Positions 1 through 9,085 of a stretch of DNA of 64,000 nt are shown piece by piece. The notes beneath the pieces were generated by a model. That model saw only the letters and a program-made list of their open reading frames with translations. It was not told the DNA's origin and ran no database searches. Each line of letters begins with the position of its first letter. The first letter of the stretch is position 1. Where the stretch lies: NCBI GenBank assembly GCA_951812305.1, contig CATOSB010000017.1, forward strand, positions 1 to 64,000, written 5' to 3'. The position numbers and the translations under genes are program-made. The stretch is from an uncultured Paracoccaceae bacterium. Its GTDB lineage: Bacteria; Pseudomonadota; Alphaproteobacteria; Rhodobacterales; Rhodobacteraceae.

Positions 1-373
1 ATTCGATTCGTTTTCGGGGTCGTTGGTCGTTCCATATTGGTGATATGAATCTTGTCGGTTAGCGCTGGGGTTCCTTCCAGGTCCAGACTGATTTTGCGTT
101 GGATAATCGCCGCAAATTCCTGAGTCCCACTGGCGGGCCCGCCAGCGGACCCGGACGTTAGATCTGGACCAGAATTGTTTTGCGGCGGCAGGTTATTCGG
201 CGTTCCAAAGGCTCCGCCAAGCTTTTTGCGCTCTACCACATCTTTGCCGCGATCCGATTCCATTGTGCTGTCGTCGCCGAGCATGTGACCATTGGCCTCT
301 GCCTGAAGCTGGCGGATGCGCTGTGCTGCCGGTCCAGCGTTCAGCGCACCGTGCAAACGGCCAAGGTTTAACA

Positions 374-381
374 GTTTTGGA
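374..381. repeat. 8-bp target duplication, left of IS66 copy 1
   Basis: GTTTTGGA here is repeated directly at 1982-1989 on the other side of the element. Eight bp is the usual IS66 target duplication length. Confidence 0.9.
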
Positions 382-1981
382 GTAACTCCCAAGCACCCTG
401 TCCGATAGGGTTGCGGGGTTTTGTTCCGTCAGAGCCGTGCGATGATCTGAGGTGGTGACAGGGTCAGGATTTCCAGGATGTTGAACCGGTGTTTTCTGGC
501 CGTCGAGATGACGGACCTGATGTCGGCGAAGACCCGCGCGCCCTCGAGGGTGCGGAAGGTGCCCGAGATTTTCATGCGCAGCTTCATCATGCGCAGGTCC
601 TGTTCGGCCTGATTGTTTGTGAATGGGACCGCGAAGTCGGCGATGAATCGCAAAACGTCATCGCGGTAGTCACGCAGGCGGAGGAGCAGGTTGTGGCCTG
701 GCCGCCTGGCTTTTCGGCCGCGGGTGCCGGGGCTTTTGGCCAGCGGGGGCTGGCGTTCGTGGAAGGCGAGCCCCTTGGCGAGGATCGCCATGTATCTGGT
801 GACTATACCCTGGCGAACCAGTTCCGGGAGTTCGGTCTCGCCTTGATCCTGAGCCGCGCATCTGAGCTGATTGGCGCTATGAAGCACTGCGCTCATCTCC
901 GTCGCCCAAGGCTCTTTTTCGATCTCTTCGATGGCCTTGAGTTCGCGCAAGTGATGCGCCCCGCAGAGGGCGTGGGCGTCCACTCCGCTCATATGGGCGT
1001 AGTAGGGTTTCCAGTGATCATGAATGATCGTCCCGCCGGTCAGGAAGGTTGGAACAGCACCGCGTTTGGCGCTGATGCGGTAATGGGTGAAGGCGGTATC
1101 GCAGATCGTGTGCAGCCAGTGCAGCTTGCCGGCAACACGAAGTCCGGTCTCGTCCAGATGCCGAACGCCGCCTTCGGCAAGCCGGGCGAGAATGTGTTCA
1201 ACCACGACACCCATCTTATTTGCCGCGCCGCGCGTCCAGTTGGTCACGCTGGCCGCGCACAAGCTGGTGGCCCCAAACAGGTCGCGCATAAGCTGGCAGA
1301 CCCGATCCTCGGGTATCAGCTGCTGAACATTGCAATAGACCGCCACTGCCCGCATGCGCGTGCCATATTGCACATGCGCGGCCACGCCATCGGGAAAGCC
1401 AGCCGTCGTCGTGGCTCGACAATGGTCGCAACAATAAACCGCCGCCTGATGCTCGGTGACCTCCAGGCGTGGCGCAGGCAAGTCGAACACCTGACGCTTC
1501 TCGATCCCTTTCACCATCTCCGCCGTCAGGGCGCTCTGACAGGCGCTGCAATGCGTCGCCTCATGCCGTTCGACAAAGTCGGGTGTTGACGTCTGGCGCA
1601 GGGTGTCGCCCCGGTGGCCAACTTGGCCGCCACTTTTCTTTCCGGATTTGCCACGCAGGCTGCGCGGGGCTGGCTTCTTCAGGCCATCACTTGAAGGGGG
1701 CTTGCTGCTATTGCTGCTGTTCTTGGCCAACTGTCGGCGCAGGTCCGTGATCTCTTCCGCCATGCTCGCCAACGCAGCTTCAAGCTCAGCGATCCGACGC
1801 AGAGCCGTGGCGAGAAGTTGTTCAAGGGCGGCAACCTGATCCATCCCACCACTGATTCAGAGAAATCAACCCGGCGCCACAGAATTCAGACAAGAAAGAA
1901 AAAAACACGCGCAAAATGGCAAATTCGACTCACCATAAAACTGACAATAACACTCAAACGTGGGGGGTGCTTGGGAGTTAC
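382..1981 (-). mobile_element. IS66-family insertion sequence, copy 1 (1600 bp)
   Basis: The element is bounded by 17-bp perfect terminal inverted repeats (GTAACTCCCAAGCACCC) and flanked by the 8-bp direct repeat GTTTTGGA. It carries only a tnpC-type transposase, with no tnpA or tnpB, as in the short ISBst12-type branch of IS66. It is nearly identical to the copy at 10610-12209, in opposite orientation. The encoded transposases differ at one residue (Gln versus Arg in the HER[Q/R]PPL stretch), so both insertions look recent. Confidence 0.95.
429..1844 (-). CDS. tnpC: IS66-family transposase (TnpC type)
   Basis: This 471-aa DDE transposase moves the IS66 element. Visible parts in order are an N-terminal leucine-rich coiled coil (about 1-45), a Ser/Asn-rich linker, a zinc-finger-like pair (HCSACQ, then CCDHC further on), and the DDE core. 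The core has Asp in HLDETGLRV, Asp in HDHWKPYY and Glu in NNQAEQDLRMMK. A short C-terminal segment ends SPPQIIARL. The length is near that of full IS66 transposases and there are no stops, so it appears intact. An unrelated long antisense frame on the plus strand is a composition artefact. Confidence 0.95.
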   Translation of the reverse strand: MDQVAALEQLLATALRRIAELEAALASMAEEITDLRRQLAKNSSNSSKPPSSDGLKKPAPRSLRGKSGKKSGGQVGHRGDTLRQTSTPDFVERHEATHCSACQSALTAEMVKGIEKRQVFDLPAPRLEVTEHQAAVYCCDHCRATTTAGFPDGVAAHVQYGTRMRAVAVYCNVQQLIPEDRVCQLMRDLFGATSLCAASVTNWTRGAANKMGVVVEHILARLAEGGVRHLDETGLRVAGKLHWLHTICDTAFTHYRISAKRGAVPTFLTGGTIIHDHWKPYYAHMSGVDAHALCGAHHLRELKAIEEIEKEPWATEMSAVLHSANQLRCAAQDQGETELPELVRQGIVTRYMAILAKGLAFHERQPPLAKSPGTRGRKARRPGHNLLLRLRDYRDDVLRFIADFAVPFTNNQAEQDLRMMKLRMKISGTFRTLEGARVFADIRSVISTARKHRFNILEILTLSPPQIIARL

Positions 1982-1989
1982 GTTTTGGA
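1982..1989. repeat. 8-bp target duplication, right of IS66 copy 1
   Basis: This is the second copy of GTTTTGGA (first at 374-381). It is needed to restore the reading frame of the split gene. Confidence 0.9.
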
Positions 1990-2198
1990 TTGGAAAAGGC
2001 GAACGGCGCGACGGTGTCCTGATCAGATCGCGTCAGGAACGGTCGCGACGCTGAACGCTGGGGTTGGCTTGCGCGTGAATGGGGTTGTGCATATGCCATA
2101 ACGGATGACCCTTGAAAACCGATACTTTTTACAAGGGTAACATCAACCGTAAGGCGAACCCAGAAGTCTTCAGATAGCGATCGGGTGCGTCTTTCGGA

Positions 2199-2915
2199 TC
2201 AGACGCTGGAACGCTGTTGGATGTGATTTTTTGCGGGCACCAATTGCTGAATGATACCGGCAGATACCAGGTATACCGACGTCACAATCAGCCCCCAATG
2301 TGCCCAGCTTTGTGGATCGAAATCGACCCACGCGGCCCAGCCCGCAAAGAACGTCCACGCCAGTGCCATCGGAAATGACAGCCAGCGCCAGCGCATAGTG
2401 CGGACCGGGTGGACGAATTTTAGGGGCGTGAACATCGCCACGGCCAGCACCACGACAATACCAAGAATAACATAGAAATGCGGTTCCAACGCAAACAGCA
2501 CGATCACGACCATGTTCCAGCACGCGGGGAACCCGGAGAACGAATAGTCCTTTGTTTTCATGCGCGTGTCCGACATGTAAAGCGTGCTGGCGAAGGTGAT
2601 GACGATGATACAGATCCACCCCGGCCATCCAGGCAGCAGACCAGATTTGAAAAGTGCATATGCCGGGATAAAGATATAGGTCAGATAGTCGACGATCATG
2701 TCCATGATGACGCCGTCATATGTCGGCGCATTTGCCCTGACGTTATACTTGCGGGCCAGCTGTCCGTCGATGCCATCGACGATGAACGCCACGACGAGCC
2801 AGACATACATCAACCCCCATTTCTCATCGACAGCGGCCAGCATTGCCAGCATTGCGAAAACGGCACCTGTCGCGGTCAAAAGATGCACGGAAAGGGCCTT
2901 GATGCGCAATGTCAT
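2199..2915 (-). CDS. pcs: Phosphatidylcholine synthase
   Basis: This inner-membrane enzyme condenses CDP-diacylglycerol with choline to give phosphatidylcholine and CMP, the bacterial Pcs route found in many alphaproteobacteria. The 238-aa protein has the CDP-alcohol phosphotransferase signature DG-x2-A-R...G-x3-D-x3-D. It reads as DGIDGQLARKY followed by YDGVIMDMIVD (about residues 47-76). Seven or eight hydrophobic segments are spread over the length, and the size matches the family. It starts at ATG 2915. It is followed on the same strand by the IS66-split unknown gene, so that gene may have been cotranscribed. Confidence 0.92.
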   Translation of the reverse strand: MTLRIKALSVHLLTATGAVFAMLAMLAAVDEKWGLMYVWLVVAFIVDGIDGQLARKYNVRANAPTYDGVIMDMIVDYLTYIFIPAYALFKSGLLPGWPGWICIIVITFASTLYMSDTRMKTKDYSFSGFPACWNMVVIVLFALEPHFYVILGIVVVLAVAMFTPLKFVHPVRTMRWRWLSFPMALAWTFFAGWAAWVDFDPQSWAHWGLIVTSVYLVSAGIIQQLVPAKNHIQQRSSV

Positions 2916-2961
2916 GAAACCGTCATGGACGAATTATTGCGCTGCTGCAACGCAAAGTGGG

Positions 2962-3894
2962 TCAGGTCGCCCGGGGGTGTGTCTGGTCGTAAACTTCCAT
3001 CAGCCGAGCGGTATCGACGGCGGTATAGGTTTGGGTGGTAGAGAGAGACGAATGTCCAAGCAATTCCTGAATGGCGCGTAAATCGCCACCTGCAGCCAAC
3101 AGGTGGGTTGCAAAGCTGTGTCGCATTGCATGAGGTGTCGCGCTGGACGGCAGGCCTAGCTGCATTCGGGCAGCGGCCATTACCTTTTGAACCATTCGCG
3201 GGTTAAGCGCGCCGCCGCGGGTGCCACGGAACAACGGCAATTCGCTCTCTACCGGATAGGGACACTGTCGGATGTAGGCGCTAACTGCCTCGCGGGCCAC
3301 CTCGAGCACGGGCACGATGCGTTCTTTGCCGCCCTTGCCGGTGATGCGCAGGACATCGGGTAAAGGAAAATCGGATCCTCTCAAACCCAAAGCTTCGGAA
3401 ATTCGCAACCCACAGCCATAAAGCAACGTCACCACGGCCATGTCCCGCGCAGCAACCCAGTTGGTCATGGACTGCAATTCGACAGTGTCGATCATCGCGC
3501 GTGCTGCGTCCTCGGTCAGAGGGCGCGGCAGTTTCTTTTGAAACTTTGGGCTGCGGGCCGACAACACCGCCGTCGGATCAAAGCCATCGCGTTCTGCCAC
3601 CCAGGCGACAAAGCTTTTGACTGCCGACAGTGCGCGGGCAAGCGAACGTGCCGACAGACCCCGGCCACGTTCAAACGCCATCCATGATCGCATGTCGCGA
3701 ATGTCAATTTCTGCCAACGCGGATATGCGCAAAGACTCTCCGCGATGTCGGGTCATAAATCCCGCAAACCCGGAAACATCGCGACGATACGCATCGATCG
3801 TATTGTCCGACACGCCGTCCAGCGCAAGGCGCGCATCCAGCCATTCAGAAAGTTTCGCGGTCAGGTCAGGCGCAGCAGCAACCGGTGCATTCAC
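2962..3894 (-). CDS. xerC: Tyrosine recombinase XerC
   Basis: Chromosome-dimer resolution recombinase acting at dif with XerD and FtsK. The 310-aa protein has an N-terminal SAM-like DNA-binding domain (about 10-105) and a C-terminal catalytic domain. The complete catalytic set is visible: Arg164 (CGLRISEAL), Lys at GKGGK (187-190), His255/Arg258 (HAMRHSFATHLL), His281 (LLGHSSLSTTQ) and nucleophile Tyr290. The XerC/XerD split is not certain from sequence alone. XerC is preferred because the gene directly follows a DUF484 gene, its usual partner, with a 4-bp overlap (ATGA). Confidence 0.88.
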   Translation of the reverse strand: MNAPVAAAPDLTAKLSEWLDARLALDGVSDNTIDAYRRDVSGFAGFMTRHRGESLRISALAEIDIRDMRSWMAFERGRGLSARSLARALSAVKSFVAWVAERDGFDPTAVLSARSPKFQKKLPRPLTEDAARAMIDTVELQSMTNWVAARDMAVVTLLYGCGLRISEALGLRGSDFPLPDVLRITGKGGKERIVPVLEVAREAVSAYIRQCPYPVESELPLFRGTRGGALNPRMVQKVMAAARMQLGLPSSATPHAMRHSFATHLLAAGGDLRAIQELLGHSSLSTTQTYTAVDTARLMEVYDQTHPRAT

Positions 3895-4601
3895 GACAAC
3901 CAGCGCCGCATGGCGCGCTCGAAAACACCGGTAAAGAATGTCAGTAGGTCGGTGCCGTGAGCAGGATTGAACTGATGTGGGTCTTCAGAACCCAAAACGA
4001 GCATCCCCGGAAGGCGTCCTACACCAAGATCAAGTTTCAGAAGCGCTTCGGAGCGGATCCAATCGGCCTGTTCGCCGTAAACCACCTCGTTGTCGGGTTG
4101 CGATTGGCGCAAGGTGACTTGTCTGAGCGGGATGTTGCGACCTCGTGTCAGATAGTTCTCGATATACCCGGGTTCAGCAATTGTCAGCACCTCAGACAGC
4201 CGCTTCGCCGCCGGGTCCTCTGCGCTCAAGGCACTTTCCAGAACCAATTGGATCGCATCAACACGCAAAATTTCCGGCAACTCCTCCTGCAAGTTGCTGA
4301 GAAAGCCGTCAAATTCCGTTGGGTCCAAGATACGAAGCACCGCACGGTGAATCTGGTTCATTCCGGCGAGGTTTTCATAAGCTGCTGCAATAACGTTGCG
4401 GTGGGTTTCTTCCAATCTGTCGAGGCGGGATTCCAGCCGATCCATGGCCACACCACGCAAATCGACAATATTGCCGCCCATGACGCGTTCATTCGCGGCG
4501 ATCAGCGCACTCATCAGATCGCGGTCTTCAAGGATAAGCTCGGGTTCGGAAATGATGCGATCACGCATGTCTTCGCCAATCGCGACGTTTTCGCCTGTCA
4601 T
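3891..4601 (-). CDS. DUF484 family protein
   Basis: This 236-aa soluble protein of the DUF484 family (GAF-like fold) is commonly encoded next to xerC. The N-terminal half (about 15-80) is helical and charged, with the family-like stretch MDRLESRLDRLEETHRNVI. The C-terminal half is GAF-like and ends GTDLLTFFTGVFERAMRRWL. Its biochemical role is unknown. It overlaps xerC by four bases, so the pair is probably one operon reading leftward from about 4.6 kb, back to back with the MFS gene across a roughly 155-bp divergent spacer. Confidence 0.85.
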   Translation of the reverse strand: MTGENVAIGEDMRDRIISEPELILEDRDLMSALIAANERVMGGNIVDLRGVAMDRLESRLDRLEETHRNVIAAAYENLAGMNQIHRAVLRILDPTEFDGFLSNLQEELPEILRVDAIQLVLESALSAEDPAAKRLSEVLTIAEPGYIENYLTRGRNIPLRQVTLRQSQPDNEVVYGEQADWIRSEALLKLDLGVGRLPGMLVLGSEDPHQFNPAHGTDLLTFFTGVFERAMRRWLS

Positions 4602-4757
4602 TGCTGCCTCGTATTTTCTTATTGAGACGCGCTATAGCACGACCAATCCCTTCAGGCCCAATGGTTTTTTCGAATTTATCCACAGCGGGCGGCAGCGTGC
4701 CTGCGCGACAACGATTTGGGCTGGTTGCGCCGCGCTGACGGGCGTAAGCCTTGCATC

Positions 4758-5990
4758 ATGGCCAAATCGATAACCCTTGCAGACGCGCAAAGCCTGCCCC
4801 TTTGGCGCAGGCCGGTGTCGTTGCTGTTTTTGATGGCGTTTGCCATGCCATTGGCGTTTTCGACATGGTCCGCGCTTTTGAACAATTTCGTCATCGAGGC
4901 GGCGGGTTTTACTGGCGTTGAAATCGGCTGGCTGCATTCGGTGCGGGAAATCCCGGGTTTCTTCGCCATCGGCGTGATCCTGATCATCATGTTCATGCGC
5001 GAGCAGATCCTTGGCGTTATTTCATTGCTGATGCTGGGGTTGGCTAGTGCCGTCACGGCGTGGTTCCCGTCCTTTGGCGGCTTGCTGTTGATCACGACCA
5101 TCTCGTCGATCGGCTTTCACTATTATGAAACCGTGGTGCAATCGCTTCAGCTACAGTGGATCGACAAGGATAAAGCTCCGCAAACGCTGGGCTGGATAGT
5201 GGGCATTGGGTCGGGTGCGTCATTGCTCGCCTATGGATTGTTGGTCGTCACCTGGAAAACGTTCGATCTGAGCTACAACTTTGTTTATCTCACGTCGGGT
5301 GGCCTGACGGCGGTGATTGCTGTGTTCTGCTGGCTGGCCTATCCGCAATTCGAGGCCCCGAACCCGCAGCGAAAGGAATTCGTTCTGCGCCGACGCTATT
5401 GGCTTTATTACGCATTACAGTTCATGTCCGGCGCGCGTCGCCAGATATTTCTGGTCTTCGCGGCGTTCATGATGGTCGAGCGTTTCGGGTTTGAGGTGCA
5501 CGAGGTCACGGCGCTGTTCCTGATCAACTATCTCGCCAATATGATCTTCGCGCCTTTGATGGGTAAAGCGGTTGGCCGTTGGGGGGAACGCAACGCACTG
5601 GGCTTTGAATATATCGGACTGATATGCGTATTTCTGGCCTATGGCGGCATCTACTATTTCGGATGGGGCGTGGTGCTGGCCGCCGGTCTTTACGTGCTGG
5701 ATCATCTGTTCTTCGCACTCGCCTTTGCGCTTAAAACCTATTTCCAGAAAATCGCGGACCCCGGCGATATCGCGCCGACTGCGGCGGTGGCGTTCACGAT
5801 CAACCACATCGCGGCGGTATTTCTGCCTGCCGGGCTTGGATACCTGTGGATTGTCTCGCCCGGCGGCGTATTTGTTCTGGCGGCCTGCATGGCGGCGACG
5901 TCCTTGGCTCTCGCCCTCATGATCCCGCGTCATCCAACCGAGGGGAATGAGACGATATTTGCGCAATGGCGGGCGGAGCCGGCGGAGTGA
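4758..5990 (+). CDS. MFS transporter
   Basis: This 410-aa integral membrane protein has about twelve hydrophobic segments arranged in two halves, typical of major facilitator superfamily permeases. The central loop around residues 200-215 is polar and charged (FEAPNPQRKEFVLRRRY). The substrate cannot be told from sequence. Start ATG 4758 (MAKSITLAD) is preferred over an upstream in-frame ATG at 4716, because the upstream residues are non-hydrophobic and unlike the family. The stop overlaps the GTG start of the cupin gene, which suggests translational coupling. Confidence 0.85.
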   Translation: MAKSITLADAQSLPLWRRPVSLLFLMAFAMPLAFSTWSALLNNFVIEAAGFTGVEIGWLHSVREIPGFFAIGVILIIMFMREQILGVISLLMLGLASAVTAWFPSFGGLLLITTISSIGFHYYETVVQSLQLQWIDKDKAPQTLGWIVGIGSGASLLAYGLLVVTWKTFDLSYNFVYLTSGGLTAVIAVFCWLAYPQFEAPNPQRKEFVLRRRYWLYYALQFMSGARRQIFLVFAAFMMVERFGFEVHEVTALFLINYLANMIFAPLMGKAVGRWGERNALGFEYIGLICVFLAYGGIYYFGWGVVLAAGLYVLDHLFFALAFALKTYFQKIADPGDIAPTAAVAFTINHIAAVFLPAGLGYLWIVSPGGVFVLAACMAATSLALALMIPRHPTEGNETIFAQWRAEPAE

Positions 5991-6373
5991 GTGATCTGAC
6001 TAAGACACTCGCTGACGAACCGGATGTGATCGCGCCTGACGGGTTGCAGGTGCGTATCCTGTCGATTGGCGAGAAAGGCAGTATGGCGCATTTCCATTTG
6101 CCTGCGGGCAAGACAGGGCGGGCAGTGATGCATCGTACGGTAGAGGAGATATGGTACTTCACCGAAGGCTCGGGCGCGTTCTGGCGCGACAACGTTATTG
6201 GTGGTGCGCCGATGGAAGTTAGCCCGGGCTTGTCTTTGCGCATTCCGGTTGGCGCCAAGTTTCAGGCTCGGGCCGGAGAGGCCGGACTGTCCGCAATTGC
6301 GATCACGATGCCGCCCTGGCCAGGAGAAGATGAGGCGGTGTTGGTGGAAGGGTATTGGAAGCCGGATTTGTAG
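5987..6373 (+). CDS. Cupin-domain protein
   Basis: Small single-domain cupin of about 128 aa. The first motif resembles G-x-A-V-M-H-R...E-E-I-W-Y (TGRAVMHRTVEEIWYFTEG). The second lies around SLRIPVGAKFQARAGEAGLS and shows the alternating beta pattern with few metal-binding His residues. The start is taken as GTG 5987, overlapping the MFS stop (GTGA). An ATG at 5966 in the same frame would lie further inside the MFS gene. The ligand is unknown; coupling to the transporter hints at a shared small-molecule pathway, which is inference. Confidence 0.75.
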   Translation: MSDLTKTLADEPDVIAPDGLQVRILSIGEKGSMAHFHLPAGKTGRAVMHRTVEEIWYFTEGSGAFWRDNVIGGAPMEVSPGLSLRIPVGAKFQARAGEAGLSAIAITMPPWPGEDEAVLVEGYWKPDL

Positions 6374-6479
6374 CTAGTTCGGTTCCCCAAGGCCGCCTTT
6401 TGCCCCTTGAGTATGTCCAAAGCTGGCGAAGCGTTCTTCCGGTTACTATATTCTTCCCATCCCAAAACGGAGATGCTCG

Positions 6480-7133
6480 ATGATCCTGTTCCAGAAAAAG
6501 AAGACAGAGATGGTTTCGCCCACATCCGCCCTGCCGGGGCGTGATGCGCCCATTCCCTCAGCGGCCACTCATTTCGTCAATGGCACGCCGCTGAACTACG
6601 ATGTTCCCGAAGGCATGGAACAGGCAATGTTCGGCATGGGTTGTTTCTGGGGGGTGGAGCGGATGTTCTGGAAGGTGCCAAGTGTCTGGTCGACCTCGGT
6701 TGGGTATGCGGCTGGCTATACGCCAAACCCGACGTATGAAGAGGTTTGTTCCGGTCAGACCGGGCATAACGAGGTGGTACGTGTGATCTTCGATCCCGCC
6801 AAAGTGACTTACGATGAATTGCTGCGTGTGTTCTGGGAGGGTCACGACCCGACGCAAGGAATGCGGCAGGGCAATGACAGGGGTACACAATACCGGTCGG
6901 GCATTTACATCTATAGTGATGCGCAGCGCGCAGCAGCTGAAACGACCAAGGCCGAATTCCAACCGCGGCTGAACGAGGCGGGATTTGGCGAAGTCACGAC
7001 GGAAATCCTGTCCGCGCCGGACTATTACTTTGCCGAGGATTATCACCAGCAATACCTTGCAAAGAACCCCGGCGGGTATTGCGGCATTGGCGGAACTGGC
7101 GTGACGTGCCCGCTAGGCACAGGCGTTGCCTGA
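6480..7133 (+). CDS. msrA: Peptide-methionine (S)-S-oxide reductase
   Basis: MsrA reduces the S epimer of methionine sulfoxide in proteins and free methionine. The 217-aa protein has the active-site motif GCFWG with nucleophilic Cys55. It also has the family blocks VGYAAGYTPNPTYEEVCSGQTGHNE and DRGTQYRSGIY. The C-terminal AEDYHQQYL followed by GGYCGIGGTGVTCP supplies candidate resolving cysteines. Length and architecture are normal for the family. The next gene starts at or just after its stop. Confidence 0.95.
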   Translation: MILFQKKKTEMVSPTSALPGRDAPIPSAATHFVNGTPLNYDVPEGMEQAMFGMGCFWGVERMFWKVPSVWSTSVGYAAGYTPNPTYEEVCSGQTGHNEVVRVIFDPAKVTYDELLRVFWEGHDPTQGMRQGNDRGTQYRSGIYIYSDAQRAAAETTKAEFQPRLNEAGFGEVTTEILSAPDYYFAEDYHQQYLAKNPGGYCGIGGTGVTCPLGTGVA

Positions 7134-7146
7134 TCCAGCCACTGAG

Positions 7147-7671
7147 ATGGCGTCGGGGAATTGGTATTCCTGCCTCAGCGATGACCTTGAGGCGCTGCGC
7201 GAAATTGCGCGGCGCGCGGTTCATCAACACAACACTATGGCACCCGATGACCGTGGCCGGTGCGGACCGCTGCTGACAGCGTTGTTTGGAGGCATTGCCG
7301 ACGATGCAATGATTGAGGCGCCGTTTCACTGCTCTTACGGGTTCAATACTCATCTCAGGTCGGCGGCCTATCTGAATGCTGGTTGCGTAATTCTCGACAG
7401 CGCGCCTGTTCGCATCGGCGCCAACACAATGCTTGGCCCAGGCGTTCACATCTACTGTGCGGACCACCACCGCGATGTCGTCAAACGTCGCCAGGGGATT
7501 GAGCGTGCGCTGCCGGTGACGATCGGCGCGGATGTCTGGATTGGCGGTGGGGCAATCATCCTGCCCGGGGTTGCCATTGGCGATGGCGCGATAGTGGCCG
7601 CAGGTGCGGTGGTGACGCGGGATGTGGCATCGTGCGAACGGGTTGCGGGCGTTCCGGCAAAGGGGATATAG
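7147..7671 (+). CDS. Hexapeptide-repeat acetyltransferase (maltose O-acetyltransferase-like)
   Basis: This protein of about 174 aa is a left-handed beta-helix acyltransferase of the maltose/galactoside O-acetyltransferase type, which transfers acetyl from acetyl-CoA to a sugar hydroxyl. The N-terminal part is helical. It is followed by hexapeptide repeats (APVRIGANTMLGPGVHIY, ADVWIGGGAIILPGVAIG), the catalytic-region His pair ADHHRD, and the usual end VTRDVASCERVAGVPAKGI. Start ATG 7147 (MASGNWYSC) is my choice. A TTG at 7126 in the same frame overlaps msrA and would add seven residues. The acceptor is unknown. Confidence 0.85.
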   Translation: MASGNWYSCLSDDLEALREIARRAVHQHNTMAPDDRGRCGPLLTALFGGIADDAMIEAPFHCSYGFNTHLRSAAYLNAGCVILDSAPVRIGANTMLGPGVHIYCADHHRDVVKRRQGIERALPVTIGADVWIGGGAIILPGVAIGDGAIVAAGAVVTRDVASCERVAGVPAKGI

Positions 7672-7700
7672 CCGCGCGACATTTGATCGAAAGCAGGCCG

Positions 7701-8573
7701 ATGCCCACATTCACCGCGCTCACCACGTTGACGGGAAAAGACAAGGCAGAGGCGCTGGGCGAGGCCTTGGAGCGATTGGATCCCACGCCGACCGGCTTGG
7801 GTGTATTTGAGGTCGAGGACGGTTCCGGGCTCTGGGAAGTCGGTGGTTATTTTGAAAGTGCACCTGATATTGCGGCGCTTGCACTTCTTTCGGCTGCGTT
7901 TGGCACTGCCGAGTTCGCAATATCCGAACTTCCTGATGTCGATTGGGTCGCCAAAGTCCGCCGTGAACTGGCGCCGGTAGAGGCTGGTCGATTTTTCGTT
8001 TACGGCAGCCACGATGCCGACAAGGTGCCGGATAATTCCATTCCATTGTTGATCGAGGCGGCGATGGCATTTGGCACCGGCCATCATGGAACAACGCTTG
8101 GGTGTCTGCGTGCGCTCGACCGGATTGTTAACGATGGTGTCATTCCGGGTCGGGTACTCGATATTGGTTGCGGCACGGCGGTCCTTGCAATGGCCGCCGC
8201 CCATGTCTGGCCGGATGTTACTCCAATTGCGAGCGATATCGATCAGGTCGCCGTTGAGGTCGCTGAAGCTAATGCGCACGCCAATGGATTGGACGACCGT
8301 ATTAGATGTGTGGAGGCCGCAGGGCTTGATCACCCCGAATTGGCAGCCGCCGCACCATTCGATCTGATATTCGCGAATATTCTGAAAGGGCCATTAATTG
8401 AACTTGCCCCTTCAATCGCTAATGCCATGCAACCAGACGGGTCATTGATTCTTTCCGGTATCCTGACCCATCAGGGTTCTGACATTATCGAGACATACAC
8501 CAAACTTGGGTTCAATCTTGCTCATTCAGAAGAGATTGTTGACTGGCTGACGCTGACTTTGCGGCGCGTTTAG
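7701..8573 (+). CDS. prmA: Ribosomal protein L11 methyltransferase
   Basis: SAM-dependent methyltransferase that trimethylates ribosomal protein L11. The 290-aa protein has an N-terminal substrate-recognition domain (about 1-85), the family motif AFGTGHHGTT, SAM-binding motif I (VLDIGCGTAVLAMAAAH) and the N-P/N-I-x type motif in IFANILKGPL. ATG 7701 (MPTFTALTTL) is chosen. An ATG at 7632 would start inside the acetyltransferase gene and add non-homologous residues. Confidence 0.93.
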   Translation: MPTFTALTTLTGKDKAEALGEALERLDPTPTGLGVFEVEDGSGLWEVGGYFESAPDIAALALLSAAFGTAEFAISELPDVDWVAKVRRELAPVEAGRFFVYGSHDADKVPDNSIPLLIEAAMAFGTGHHGTTLGCLRALDRIVNDGVIPGRVLDIGCGTAVLAMAAAHVWPDVTPIASDIDQVAVEVAEANAHANGLDDRIRCVEAAGLDHPELAAAAPFDLIFANILKGPLIELAPSIANAMQPDGSLILSGILTHQGSDIIETYTKLGFNLAHSEEIVDWLTLTLRRV

Positions 8574-8686
8574 GGCGATTGGGGCCAAACCGCCCGATTT
8601 CGCGCACTCTGCCCCACTTTTGCCATAATTCAGGCCATTCTTGCCACAAATCAAATCGCGATAAATCCGCCCAAGGGAACGACCAG

Positions 8687-8941
8687 ATGATCAATGAAGC
8701 TGCATATGAAAGCGCCGCCGCAACAACCGAAGTTCAACCGGTTCACCAGTTGGGATTGGCGATTCTGGCAGTTCTGTCGTTCAAGATCTTCCTCGCGGTT
8801 CAGCTTGGCCTCGATGGCTTTGTCGGCCTGACGCGTAACTTGGCTGCAGGCAACTTTTGCGAGCAATTCGTCGCCAAGTTTATGATGCTTGACGGCATTT
8901 CGCTTCGCATCACGGAATGGCTGGTTACTTTGGTCGGCTAA
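8687..8941 (+). CDS. Small single-pass membrane protein
   Basis: This 84-aa protein has one strong hydrophobic segment (about 20-38, LAILAVLSFKIFLAVQLG) and an amphipathic tail (CEQFVAKFMMLDGISLRITEWL). It aligns with the IS66-split gene at 10405-12360 over SFKIFL and AAG...AK.M.LD..S, so the two were probably tandem paralogues. No function is known to me. It is followed by a strong terminator. Confidence 0.65.
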   Translation: MINEAAYESAAATTEVQPVHQLGLAILAVLSFKIFLAVQLGLDGFVGLTRNLAAGNFCEQFVAKFMMLDGISLRITEWLVTLVG

Positions 8942-8980
8942 TCTCTTCGATCTTCAATCTCTCCACTCTTTCTCCTTATA

Positions 8981-9012
8981 GGCCGCATCTTCGGATGCGG
9001 CCATTTTTTTTG
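8981..9012 (+). terminator. Rho-independent terminator
   Basis: A nine-bp perfect stem GGCCGCATC / GATGCGGCC with a TTCG tetraloop is followed by a run of T (ATTTTTTTT). It ends the transcript of the small membrane-protein gene. Confidence 0.92.
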
Positions 9013-9085
9013 GGAAAATTGTCAACAAAAACCACGCGGCTCTCAGGCTCTCAGTTGCATGCGTGCTCAACAATTTCGCATAATA

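Larger units (their letters stand above)
1..2099 (-). pseudogene. Unknown host gene split by IS66 (5' part 1982-2099, rest 1-373, open at left edge)
   Basis: Removing the IS66 copy and one 8-bp target duplication joins 2099-1982 to 373-1 in one uninterrupted minus-strand frame. It starts at ATG 2099 with MAYAQPHSRAS and continues across the junction as FSNPKLLNLGRL. The frame stays open to the window edge, so the 3' end is missing. The product is hydrophilic, with no signal peptide or membrane segment in the visible part and a Gly/Pro/Asn-rich middle. I do not recognise a family. It lies downstream of pcs on the same strand. An imperfect inverted repeat (ACCCTTG/CAAGGGT, 2108-2138) sits just upstream of its start. 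The insertion after about 39 codons should inactivate it. Confidence 0.6.

Noticed and set aside
489..1589. A 366-codon frame antisense to the IS66 transposase (also in the second copy)
   Set aside because: Exact shadow of tnpC with no start signal or recognised domain.
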